From assembly GCF_014879975.1 (NCBI RefSeq), contig NZ_CP062501.1:682001-746000 (forward strand): a stretch of DNA of 64,000 bases, read 5' to 3'. The first letter of the stretch is position 1, and each line of letters opens with the position of its first letter. The stretch is from Vibrio bathopelagicus (lineage in GTDB: Bacteria; Pseudomonadota; Gammaproteobacteria; Enterobacterales; Vibrionaceae). The notes beneath the pieces were generated by a model. It was not told where the DNA came from, ran no database searches, and saw only the letters and a list, made by a program, of their open reading frames with translations. A program made the translations under genes and the position numbers. Shown here in pieces: positions 36,345-44,362 of this stretch.

Positions 36345-36599
36345 TTACTGTTCGGTTTCTTGCTCGTGGTTATTGCGGTAGTACTCCCACTGTTCGATGC
36401 GCTCGCCGTCATCGAATACACAGTAGGTTGTGCGTTGATTGTTTTCAGTCACCGTGTCTAATTCGCCGTCTTGTTGAACACAGTAAACCGCGGCTGGGTT
36501 AGCAACTGAAACTCGTTGGCCTTCACTATATTCTGCATAGTCGTTCGCACAACCGCCTAATACAACGGCAAATACAGCCATCAAACCAATTTTCTTCAT
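36345..36599 (-). CDS. Small lipoprotein of unknown function
   Basis: 84 residues with a lipobox: MKKIGLMAVFAVVLGGCAN, Cys at residue 17. The mature part is short, acidic and contains two Cys (YCVQQDGEL and YCVFDDGERIEQWEYY), likely a disulfide pair in the periplasm. Gln/Glu-rich C-terminus. Ala at +2 and Asn at +3 give no clear inner-membrane retention signal. Family not recognised. Confidence 0.8.
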   Translation of the reverse strand: MKKIGLMAVFAVVLGGCANDYAEYSEGQRVSVANPAAVYCVQQDGELDTVTENNQRTTYCVFDDGERIEQWEYYRNNHEQETEQ

Positions 36600-37143
36600 G
36601 TGTATCTCCTACGTGATAAGTCTAATACCAATCGTAGTAAATAACGGGTTCCCTAGCTTGTTAAAAATCTCGATAACGTCGTTAGAATTTTTAATTGCAG
36701 AATAACTACTTATCGAAAAATTCTGTCTTGTTCTCAAGCTTTTGTCCTACGCTATCTCTGAACACTTACTTACTGTGATTGGTATAAAAGTGAATGCTTT
36801 AAATACTACAGAACTAGATTAGAAGCCCTATGAAATGAGTATATTTTAGATTTCAAAAAAGGGTGTGTTAATTTGGTCAAGATATTGAAATAGGTTGATA
36901 TTTCCCTATGTTTAGCTGCTTTTTGAGTGTTGGATCAAGCTGCGCTGTTTATTGCTATGACAGGTGTACCCTTGTCTGAGGCGTACTGGTTTTATGGTTA
37001 TTGTGGTTCGATAACCATTCGATAATGATGAGTGAGCAGCAATGAAAATGAGCGGGCAACAGTCCTTGTCAGCGATTGTGCACCTCGAATCTATTGATGA
37101 CTATGATATGATGCCGCCAAATTTCAGTTGAGCAGTCAGAATC
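36600..37143. other. 544-bp gap upstream of the lipoprotein and Nudix genes
   Basis: Contains the 165-bp inverted-repeat element at 36623-36787. The remaining 350 bp before the Nudix gene show no ORF I believe and no clear hairpin. Confidence 0.55.
36623..36787. repeat. MITE-like element with terminal inverted repeats
   Basis: The left end TAATACCAATCGTAGTAAATAA and the right end, read inverted, TTATACCAATCACAGTAAGTAA match at 18 of 22 positions. The 165-bp interior has no ORF. The ACCAATC/GATTGGT ends resemble small non-autonomous repeats common in Vibrio and relatives, from memory. Confidence 0.7.
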
Positions 37144-37662
37144 ATGAGACACCTAAAAACCACTATTCACCCTGATATTGATCACCTAGACAATAAGACG
37201 GTATATAAGCGCAACGCGGCTCGTGCGATTGTGTTAGATGGCGAAGATATTTTGATGCTTTATACAGAGCGTTATCACGATTACACCATTCCTGGTGGTG
37301 GTTTGGACGAAGGTGAAGATGTGATCGCAGGTATGGTCCGTGAACTGGAAGAAGAGACTGGCGCCAAGAATATTCACAGCATTAAGCCATTCGGGATTTT
37401 TGAAGAGTTCCGTCCTTGGTATAAGGATGATGCGGATATGATGCACATGATCTCTTACTGCTACTCATGCAAGATCGATCGTGAGCTTGGTGAAACAGCT
37501 TACGAAGATTATGAAGTGAAAAACGGGATGAAACCTGTGTGGATGAATATCCATGAAGCGATCGCTCATAACGAAAAAACCATGGCCGAGAGTGCTAAAA
37601 AGGGCATGAGCATTGAACGTGAAACCTATCTTCTACACTTGATTGCCAAAGAGATGCTTTAA
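37144..37662 (+). CDS. Nudix hydrolase
   Basis: Hydrolyses a nucleoside-diphosphate-linked compound; substrate not predictable. The 172-residue protein has a complete Nudix box at residues ~55-77, GGGLDEGEDVIAGMVRELEEETGA, with the REXXEE metal ligands intact. The C-terminal part contains an unusually acidic, Tyr/Met/Cys-rich stretch (DADMMHMISYCYSCKID). Monocistronic with its own terminator. Confidence 0.9.
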   Translation: MRHLKTTIHPDIDHLDNKTVYKRNAARAIVLDGEDILMLYTERYHDYTIPGGGLDEGEDVIAGMVRELEEETGAKNIHSIKPFGIFEEFRPWYKDDADMMHMISYCYSCKIDRELGETAYEDYEVKNGMKPVWMNIHEAIAHNEKTMAESAKKGMSIERETYLLHLIAKEML

Positions 37663-37696
37663 CACTTAGCTTTGTTACTCAATATCTAGCTAATTA

Positions 37697-37728
37697 TTTG
37701 CCGCCATTTTGGCGGCAAAGTTGTTTCT
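37697..37728 (+). terminator. Terminator after the Nudix gene
   Basis: TTTGCCGCC pairs with GGCGGCAAA around a 4-nt loop, followed by GTTGTTT. Confidence 0.85.
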
Positions 37729-37882
37729 GGAAAGACTATAATTCAGTAGAGATAACGAAGATATGAATTTGGTTGATATTGTCAACTATGTCTTTTTGGT
37801 GTACCTTTAAACCTGAGAATGTACCAAGCTCCCAGACGAATCTATGGTACAGCCGCGAACCCGTCCTCAAAGAAAGAATTCC

Positions 37883-39646
37883 ATGAATAAAAGACAGTTT
37901 ATTGCCCATTATTTGCGTATGAATCGCACTTCTTATTTGTTGGCAATAGTTTTCATTTTTCTCGTAAATTGGCTTCAGGTCGAAATACCACGCTACATCC
38001 AATTGGCAATAGATTTGATTGATGATGCCTCCTCAAGTGGTCATCAGCAGCTTCAAACTTATGTTTGGATTGTGGTTGGTATGTCGGTCGCCATGGTTGT
38101 GGTTCGTATATTGTCTCGCATCTATGCGCTTAACCCTGGGCGGATTACAGAGGCGGCTCTTAAGACGACACTTCTCCAAAAATTAAATCGTTTACCTAAC
38201 AGCTTTCACCAAAGGTTTGCGTCAGGCAGACTGATCTCCATCATCAATAATGACCTCAGCGGCATTCGCTTGCTGTTTGGGGTGGGCTTCTTGCAGTTCT
38301 TCAATGCGTTGCTCGCCTTGTCGCTGACGCCTCTTTACATGTGGCGTATCTCTCCAGAATTAACGCTTTATTCGATTATTCCTATCTCAATCGCTTTTGT
38401 GATTTTCCGAGTAGGCTTCAAACGTATGAAAACGCTGCACTTAGAACACATGAAGCGACTGCAAAACTTGTCAGCTCAGTTGATGAGTTACTTGTCAGGG
38501 ATTGATCTGATCAAGAGCCAACAGATGTCGCCTTGGGTGAAGGCAGAAACCGAAAAACTCAATCAGCTACTACTTGAATGTCGCCTTAAGATCACTCGTA
38601 TTCAGGTGTTCTTTATGCCTGTTCTCGACTACGCCAACGACTTAATGAAAATCATCATTCTGGGACTTGGTGGCTTTATGCTCATGAGGCAAGAGCTTAC
38701 TTTAGGTGAGATCACCGCTTTCCTGACTTACTCCGTTTTACTCGCAATGCCATTGATGCAGCTAGGCAGAATCGCGACGATTTATCAGCGTGGCATGGTA
38801 GGCATTCAAAGCGCACAAACGATTCTCAATGCGAAAATCCCAGAACTGGATGAAGCGAAGTTGTCTGAATTAGACGTTGAATCCCTCAAGGGAAAGGCGT
38901 TTTCCGTGCGTAACCTGAGTTTCCAATACGAAGGTGAGGAGCGACTCATTCTCGATAGCATCAGTTTTGATATTCCAGCAGGCAAAAAAATTGGTGTGTT
39001 AGGCGGAATTGGTTCAGGTAAAACAACGCTGGTAAACTGTTTGAATCACCATCTGGATGTGCCGGAAGGAACCGTTTTTCTCGGGGAAACAGATGTAACA
39101 AGTTTCTCGCGCAGTGATCTACGTCGCTATGTTAAAACGGTTACTCAGGACCCTTACCTGTTTTCAGCAACGGTTGAAGACAACATTCGTTTTGGTAGCT
39201 TAGATACCAACCTCGCAAAGAGTCAGGTTGATGAAGTTCTTGAGTTGAGCCAATTAGCGAATGACGTCACTCGTTTTGAAAACGGCGATCAAACCTTAGT
39301 CGGTGAAAAAGGGATCATGTTATCGGGTGGTCAGAAGCAACGCCTAAGTATTGCGCGTGCTTTATTAGAGCCTACAGATTTAATCATCATGGATAACGTT
39401 CTGTCAGCAGTCGATTATGAAACGGAAAGAAAGATCTTAGAAGGCCTGTTTAATCGATTGAAAAATCAATCTGTGCTGGTGGTTTCACATCGTGTCAATG
39501 CCCTTGAATACATGGACGAAATCATTGTTCTGAATGAAGGGAAAGTGATCGCGAAAGGTGACCATGACACCTTATTAAAAACCTGTGCTTACTACTACGA
39601 TACTTGGCAATTACAACAGAATGAAACGGAGGCAGCAGCATGTTAA
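37883..39646 (+). CDS. mdlA: ABC exporter subunit with degenerate Walker B (MdlA-like)
   Basis: Half of a heterodimeric multidrug-type exporter. The 587-residue protein has six membrane helices (residues ~15-310) and a C-terminal ATPase with Walker A GGIGSGKTT (~390), signature LSGGQKQRLSIARAL (~490) and Walker B LIIMDNVLSAVD, where the catalytic Glu is Asn. I start at ATG 37883, since the 13 upstream residues lack helix-like or family sequence. The 3' end overlaps the next gene by 7 bp. Substrate unknown. Confidence 0.88.
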   Translation: MNKRQFIAHYLRMNRTSYLLAIVFIFLVNWLQVEIPRYIQLAIDLIDDASSSGHQQLQTYVWIVVGMSVAMVVVRILSRIYALNPGRITEAALKTTLLQKLNRLPNSFHQRFASGRLISIINNDLSGIRLLFGVGFLQFFNALLALSLTPLYMWRISPELTLYSIIPISIAFVIFRVGFKRMKTLHLEHMKRLQNLSAQLMSYLSGIDLIKSQQMSPWVKAETEKLNQLLLECRLKITRIQVFFMPVLDYANDLMKIIILGLGGFMLMRQELTLGEITAFLTYSVLLAMPLMQLGRIATIYQRGMVGIQSAQTILNAKIPELDEAKLSELDVESLKGKAFSVRNLSFQYEGEERLILDSISFDIPAGKKIGVLGGIGSGKTTLVNCLNHHLDVPEGTVFLGETDVTSFSRSDLRRYVKTVTQDPYLFSATVEDNIRFGSLDTNLAKSQVDEVLELSQLANDVTRFENGDQTLVGEKGIMLSGGQKQRLSIARALLEPTDLIIMDNVLSAVDYETERKILEGLFNRLKNQSVLVVSHRVNALEYMDEIIVLNEGKVIAKGDHDTLLKTCAYYYDTWQLQQNETEAAAC

Positions 39647-41424
39647 AAGGTGTTGATGTTAAGTATCTAAAGCACTTTTTTAAGTTTGCTAAGAAATACA
39701 AACGCTCGGCAATTCTGGGCATTGCCATGCTTCCATTGTCGGTGGTCACAAGCTTGTTGTTCCCTTGGTTGATTATTCAAGTGATCGACGTGCATTTGAG
39801 CCAAGGAGATATGGACGGGTTGCTTGAGTATGTTTTCTACTTAGTTCTGGTCTTGATTGCCAGTTATGTGGTCGACACCACTTATTCGTACAATCTACGA
39901 AAAACAGGCCAATACACCATCACAGACATGCGTTCAGTGCTATTTGAGCGTGTGCTTAAACTGCCTCGTAGTTATTTCGATAATACACCGATTGGTGTGA
40001 CTCTTTCGCGCTTGACCAGCGATCTAGAAACCATCGGCGAGACGTTTATTCAATCTGTTGTTGGGTTGGTTAAAGATAGCATCAACACCATTGCGCTGCT
40101 TATTATGATGCTGTTCATTGATTGGCAGTTGACTTTGATTGTGCTGATTATCATGCCTCCCGTGATGTACTTGACGGTCTATGTGCGTAATCGTCTACGT
40201 GTGATGTACAAGATTACTCGCTCAACATTGGCTCGTGGTATTGGCTTCCTACAAGAAGTCTTATTTGGTATGAAAACCGTTCAGATGTATCGCGCGGAGG
40301 AACAAGTCGAGCAACGATACCAAGGCTACACGGATGAGTTTTTGCGAGCGCAAAAGAAGATCAACAAATACGATGCGATTTTGTTCTCGTTTATCTCGGG
40401 CATTACCTCAATTACTATCGCGATTATGATCTGGTACGGCTCAGAGCAGGTCATCGAAGGCGCGTTGACATTGGGTGTGCTGATCGCATTCATCAACACG
40501 CTCGAAAAGGTGTTTGTCCCAATTCGCGACTTTACTTCCCAGATTGCCTCTATTCAAAGTTCATTTGCGGCTTTTGATCATATTGAAGAGTTGTTTGTTG
40601 AGCCTACTGAAGAAGAAGGGCGCAACTTATTGCCATCTCATCAAGTCAAAAACCAGCTTGAAAAGTTTGTTAGTCTTGAGTTCAAAAATGTGAGTTTCCG
40701 CTACAAAGACGACTCTCCATATGTTCTAAAGAATGTCTCTTTTGTGCTGAAAAAAGGGCATCAAATCGCACTTGTTGGTTCAACGGGTTCAGGTAAGTCG
40801 ACGATTCTTCGTCTGATCTCTAAAACCTATCAGGATTATGAAGGCAGCATTTTGCTGAATGGAGTAGAGCTGTCGCAGATTTCAAGCGAAGATTCTGCTC
40901 ACTTGTTCTCAATGATGATGCAAGATGTGCACTTATTTGAAGAGACGATTCAGTTCAATATTGCTTTGGGTAAGGAACATCTTACTAGAGCTGAGGTTGA
41001 ACAAGCAGCGCGCTATGTCTACGCCGATAAGTTCATTGAACAATTACCACAAGGCTATGACTTTCATTTAGAAAAGAACGGCTCCAACCTGTCTGTGGGG
41101 CAAACGCAGCTCATTTCGTTTGCTAGAGCGGTCGCACAAGGCGGGCAACTGATGATGCTTGATGAAGCAACCAGCTCGGTAGATTCAATCACCGAAGATC
41201 TCATTCAAAAAGCGATGCAACGTCTTTTCAAGGATAAAACCGTGATTGCGATTGCGCACCGTCTGAGTACCGTTCGTCACTCTGACACGATTTTGGTGTT
41301 GGAAAAGGGCGAAATTGTTGAGCAAGGTAACCATCAACAATTGGTCGCACACAATGGTATTTATGCCGGCTTGTTACAAGAATCGATTGTAGAAACGAGC
41401 GATTCCCAAGTGACGGTAGCCTGA
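39640..41424 (+). CDS. mdlB: ABC exporter subunit with intact catalytic Glu (MdlB-like)
   Basis: Second half of the heterodimer, 594 residues. Six membrane helices come first, then an ATPase domain with Walker A GSTGSGKST (~380), Walker B LMMLDEATSSVD with the catalytic Glu present, and His switch IAHRLS. The signature is LSVGQ rather than LSGGQ. The ATG overlaps the 3' end of the first subunit, so the two are translationally coupled. The complementary defects in the two chains place one degenerate and one active ATP site in the dimer. Confidence 0.9.
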   Translation: MLKGVDVKYLKHFFKFAKKYKRSAILGIAMLPLSVVTSLLFPWLIIQVIDVHLSQGDMDGLLEYVFYLVLVLIASYVVDTTYSYNLRKTGQYTITDMRSVLFERVLKLPRSYFDNTPIGVTLSRLTSDLETIGETFIQSVVGLVKDSINTIALLIMMLFIDWQLTLIVLIIMPPVMYLTVYVRNRLRVMYKITRSTLARGIGFLQEVLFGMKTVQMYRAEEQVEQRYQGYTDEFLRAQKKINKYDAILFSFISGITSITIAIMIWYGSEQVIEGALTLGVLIAFINTLEKVFVPIRDFTSQIASIQSSFAAFDHIEELFVEPTEEEGRNLLPSHQVKNQLEKFVSLEFKNVSFRYKDDSPYVLKNVSFVLKKGHQIALVGSTGSGKSTILRLISKTYQDYEGSILLNGVELSQISSEDSAHLFSMMMQDVHLFEETIQFNIALGKEHLTRAEVEQAARYVYADKFIEQLPQGYDFHLEKNGSNLSVGQTQLISFARAVAQGGQLMMLDEATSSVDSITEDLIQKAMQRLFKDKTVIAIAHRLSTVRHSDTILVLEKGEIVEQGNHQQLVAHNGIYAGLLQESIVETSDSQVTVA

Positions 41425-41646
41425 TCTCCTCAAGTCAGGACTGCCGATTCGACAACTCGAATTGGTGCTACTTATGCTTAATAAGCTTCTATGCTTTTCT
41501 AGTATTCCCAGTAGCTTAGGGAAAATAAAACATATTTTACGAATATTAATATGTTATGATCTCCCTACTACTAAAGGGGTGTCTTAGGGCATCGGGATGT
41601 ATGCGAGCAAGATGAACCGGCTTGTGTCAGTCACTTTCTGGCGAAT

Positions 41647-41925
41647 ATGGAATCGAAGATGTTGTTGGAAGAAGTTGTAGAAATTATTGAATTAACCGAC
41701 TCAGACCATTTATCTCAAGCAATGGAGCTGTTTAACGAGCATGGTTTTGTTGATGCTGAATCTTTGCCTTTTATGAACGTTGTGTTTGAAACAGCACCGG
41801 ATCATCTTGCGAAGAAGTTGTCGCAGATTGGTTTTAAAGGTTTAGTGCAAGTCGAGAAGAATGAAGATGCATCGGGCTTCACCATTATTGATGCTGAGCG
41901 TGTTCTGCTAAAAGATTCTGCTTAG
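41647..41925 (+). CDS. Small acidic protein of unknown function
   Basis: 92 residues (or 88 from the ATG at 41659, which has the better upstream GGA). Very acidic, mostly helical in character (LEEVVEIIELTDSDHLSQAMELFNE), no signal peptide or membrane segment. No family recognised. A ~220-bp leader separates it from the ABC genes. The stop codon lies within a pair of TTCTGCTTAGCT repeats spaced 18 bp. Confidence 0.65.
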   Translation: MESKMLLEEVVEIIELTDSDHLSQAMELFNEHGFVDAESLPFMNVVFETAPDHLAKKLSQIGFKGLVQVEKNEDASGFTIIDAERVLLKDSA

Positions 41926-41945
41926 CTAAAAAGTTCTGCTTAGCT
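41916..41945. repeat. Direct repeat TTCTGCTTAGCT spanning a stop codon
   Basis: Two exact 12-bp copies at 41916 and 41934, period 18. The first contains the TAG stop of the preceding gene. Confidence 0.8.
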
Positions 41946-42069
41946 GGAAGACTCTATTCAGCCCAGTAAAAGCGTCTAAGCCATACAGCGCTCTTGCTAG
42001 TCATACTCTAAGTTCAGCCAAAAGAACCGAGTTCAGTAACACCCGTTATAATTATTTGAGGTTAACACA

Positions 42070-42504
42070 GTGACAACAGCGACCGTTTCGTCAACAGAGC
42101 AACATATTTCCAATGAACATGCGCTTTTAGGTGCATCGTTATTAGCGTCTCAAAAAGTTGAGTTGGCTCTGTTTAGTGTTATCTCTAAGTTAACTAAAGC
42201 ATTACCAAAGGAAGCGCAACATCAACTAGGCTTGGACTTGGATACCTTTCTAAGAGAGAAGCCAAGTGAACAAGACTCAACGTTGAGTTTGTACGTACAA
42301 ATGTTTGGCGAACAACTTCCTTTGCAAAAAAATGAAATCAGCGATTTTATTTATCATCGTAATCTCGTTACCCGTAGTTTTTGGCGAGTGACTGGCGCTG
42401 ATGTTAAAGGCGGTGAGAAACTAGAGAATCCAGAGCTCTATTTAAAAGAGTTCTTAGCCAAATGTGAATATTGGCAAGTGATGATCGATACTCAAAAGAA
42501 CTGA
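42070..42504 (+). CDS. Protein of unknown function
   Basis: 144 residues, GTG start at 42070 with TGAGG about 9 nt upstream. No signal peptide or membrane segment. The N-terminal half looks helical (EHALLGASLLASQKVELALFSVISKL) and the rest has short conserved-looking pieces such as FIYHRNLVTRSFWRVTGAD. No family recognised. It has its own terminator and stands between two unlinked genes. Confidence 0.7.
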   Translation: MTTATVSSTEQHISNEHALLGASLLASQKVELALFSVISKLTKALPKEAQHQLGLDLDTFLREKPSEQDSTLSLYVQMFGEQLPLQKNEISDFIYHRNLVTRSFWRVTGADVKGGEKLENPELYLKEFLAKCEYWQVMIDTQKN

Positions 42505-42524
42505 GCACTTAAATAGATTGAATA

Positions 42525-42555
42525 AAGCCATAGCTTACACGCTGTGGCTTTTTTG
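42525..42555 (+). terminator. Terminator after the unknown gene at 42070
   Basis: AAGCCATAGC pairs, with one mismatch, with GCTGTGGCTT around TTACAC; six T's follow. It may also serve the convergent cytochrome gene. Confidence 0.85.
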
Positions 42556-42585
42556 TTTGTGCTCAAAAGTTTGGATTATTTAAAT

Positions 42586-43101
42586 CTAGATCATCATCTT
42601 CAACACGTAATTTTTAGAGACGAAGTGATGTTTGAGCGCGGCACTAATATGCAAGAGGATCAAACAAGCAAGGGTAATACAACTAGCACGATGTAAATAG
42701 AAAAAGAAGCTGTTGATTGCGGGGTCCGTTATTAGATTGTCGACGGTCGTCAGCCAAAATAAGGAATACGGTTCTTTAAGCATTAAATAACCGGTGCTGA
42801 AAACCATGAACATAACGAGATACATGAGTGAATGGGCGAGCTTGGCAATACATATTTGACCAGCAGCCACAGATGAAGGCATGGGCGGCGAGGTTCTAAA
42901 ATGACTCCATACATATCGTATCGCCAGCAAAGGCGTAGCGACAGTAGCCAGTGACATGTTAAGCACTGACAGGAAAGAAAATAGCTCTGGATGACCTGTC
43001 ACAAAGTGCATCACATACCCTGCAATGGTTGCATAGATGATCACAGAAGCCATTACCCAGTGCAACACACGGCTTAGTAAATCGTATCGTGGATTATTCA
43101 A
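42586..43101 (-). CDS. Cytochrome b561 (di-haem membrane electron carrier)
   Basis: Inner-membrane b-type cytochrome of the bacterial CybB family. The 171-residue protein has four helices. Haem-ligand histidines are plausible at LLSRVLHWVMASVI (~15), AKLAHSLMYLVMF (~95), LHRASCITLACLILLHISAALKHHF (~140-160). These positions fit CybB-type bis-His ligation. Family members move electrons from quinol, in some cases to superoxide. It is not next to another redox gene here. Confidence 0.9.
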   Translation of the reverse strand: MNNPRYDLLSRVLHWVMASVIIYATIAGYVMHFVTGHPELFSFLSVLNMSLATVATPLLAIRYVWSHFRTSPPMPSSVAAGQICIAKLAHSLMYLVMFMVFSTGYLMLKEPYSLFWLTTVDNLITDPAINSFFFYLHRASCITLACLILLHISAALKHHFVSKNYVLKMMI

Positions 43102-43278
43102 ATTAACCTCGTTCTGATCGTTATAACAATAATTTTCAAATAGATGCCAAAACTAGTTTTTAGTATATTTGCATCGCGAATTAATTATATCGAACAGTAA
43201 TACGCCGTATTCTCCTTAATTATAAATTAATGATGTTGCTTCAGGTGTTTTATAATTATCAATGATGTTTTAGAGTGT

Positions 43279-43350
43279 TAATTCCAATACAGACACGGCA
43301 AACTTGCCGACTTCCTAGCTTGTATGCCTATAACGAGATACAGTTAGTTT
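43279..43350. repeat. Possible remnant related to the MITE at 36623
   Basis: TTAATTCCAATAC near 43279 and CCTAGCTTGT near 43313 resemble TAATACCAATC and CCTAGCTTGT at the same distance order in the 36623 element. A small hairpin (CGGCAAACTTGCCG) lies between. The right end is not seen. Low confidence. Confidence 0.3.
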
Positions 43351-43376
43351 AAAGCTAAATATATAAGGAATGTATA

Positions 43377-44216
43377 ATGCTTCGAATCTTATTGATTGCA
43401 GTTATCTCAATGTTCACGACCATGAGTTTTGCAAACGAAGAGGTTAAGTACTCAGATCAAGAGTATTTGGATAGACCATTGATGGAACGTTATATCTTGG
43501 ATGAGTTGAAGCAATTGCGCATGGAGCAACAAGATCTCGAAAGGCGTTTAACGATCCAAATGACCGATCGTGAACTCTCTGTCGCAGATAAATCGTTGAA
43601 TTACGCCAACGTTACAGTGACTTATTTCTTCTACATTATTGCGGGCGTCGCTTCACTTATCGCATTGGTCGGGTGGCAATCACTGAAAGAGCTTAAGCAC
43701 ACAACTAAAGAGATGGCAGACCAGAGATTGAATTCTATCGCTCAAGAGTACGAAAAGAAATTTAATGTACTTGAAAGGGATCTTAAAAGGAAAACTCGAA
43801 TCATCTCTGAAAACAACCGAGAGATTGAGATCATCAATGAGATTCACAATTTATGGCTCAGAGCACAAAACGCGCAGACCGCTGAGCAGAAAATTGAGAT
43901 TTACGATGAGATCTTAAAAGTTCGTCCGGGGGATTTAGAAGCGCTGACTTATAAAGCCGATGCGGCAATGGACATGCAAGAATACCATTGGGCAATGAGC
44001 TTATGTAACCGTGTATTAGAAGTGGATGACCAGAATGCACATGCTTTGTACCAACGTGCTTGTGCCTACGCAAGGTTAGGTGCAGAAGGTCAGGCAATAG
44101 ACGACTTAGAGCGTTCTATTGAGGCCAGTGGCTCAATGAGAGAACTTCTGGCAGAAGAGCCTGACTTTGAGATGCTGAGAGGTTTAGACCGCTTTGAAGC
44201 TCTATGTGAAGAGTAG
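43377..44216 (+). CDS. TPR-containing membrane-anchored protein
   Basis: A 279-residue protein. A signal-like N-terminus (MLRILLIAVISMFTTMSFA) is followed by a coiled-coil-like stretch (~35-70), one membrane helix (VTYFFYIIAGVASLIALVGW, ~82-101), a long coiled coil (~105-160) and about two to three TPR units from ~180 (EIYDEILKVRPGDLEALTYKADAAM, then ALYQRACAYARLGAEGQAIDDLERSIE). The C-terminal FEMLRGLDRFEALCEE is a common TPR cap. It probably works as an envelope scaffold; partner unknown. Strong ribosome site AAGGAATG. Confidence 0.75.
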   Translation: MLRILLIAVISMFTTMSFANEEVKYSDQEYLDRPLMERYILDELKQLRMEQQDLERRLTIQMTDRELSVADKSLNYANVTVTYFFYIIAGVASLIALVGWQSLKELKHTTKEMADQRLNSIAQEYEKKFNVLERDLKRKTRIISENNREIEIINEIHNLWLRAQNAQTAEQKIEIYDEILKVRPGDLEALTYKADAAMDMQEYHWAMSLCNRVLEVDDQNAHALYQRACAYARLGAEGQAIDDLERSIEASGSMRELLAEEPDFEMLRGLDRFEALCEE

Positions 44217-44310
44217 TCATTTTATGACATGGTGAGCTTTGCACACTCACCATACTTTTCACCATTTTACGGAACGGTTTCTAACATTTCGCTTGTTTTA
44301 TTAAGCCTAT

Positions 44311-44325
44311 TGTTATGTTATAACA
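44311..44325. promoter_or_regulatory. Putative Zur box upstream of the M23 endopeptidase
   Basis: TGTTAT-GTT-ATAACA: perfect 6-bp inverted half-sites with a 3-nt centre, the arrangement of the gammaproteobacterial Zur consensus (ATGTTATANTATAACAT type). It is 37 bp before the start codon. A second GTTATAAC lies at 44341-44348. Confidence 0.75.
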
Positions 44326-44362
44326 TGCGAAAAGTTCATTGTTATAACCGTTAAGTATTTTT

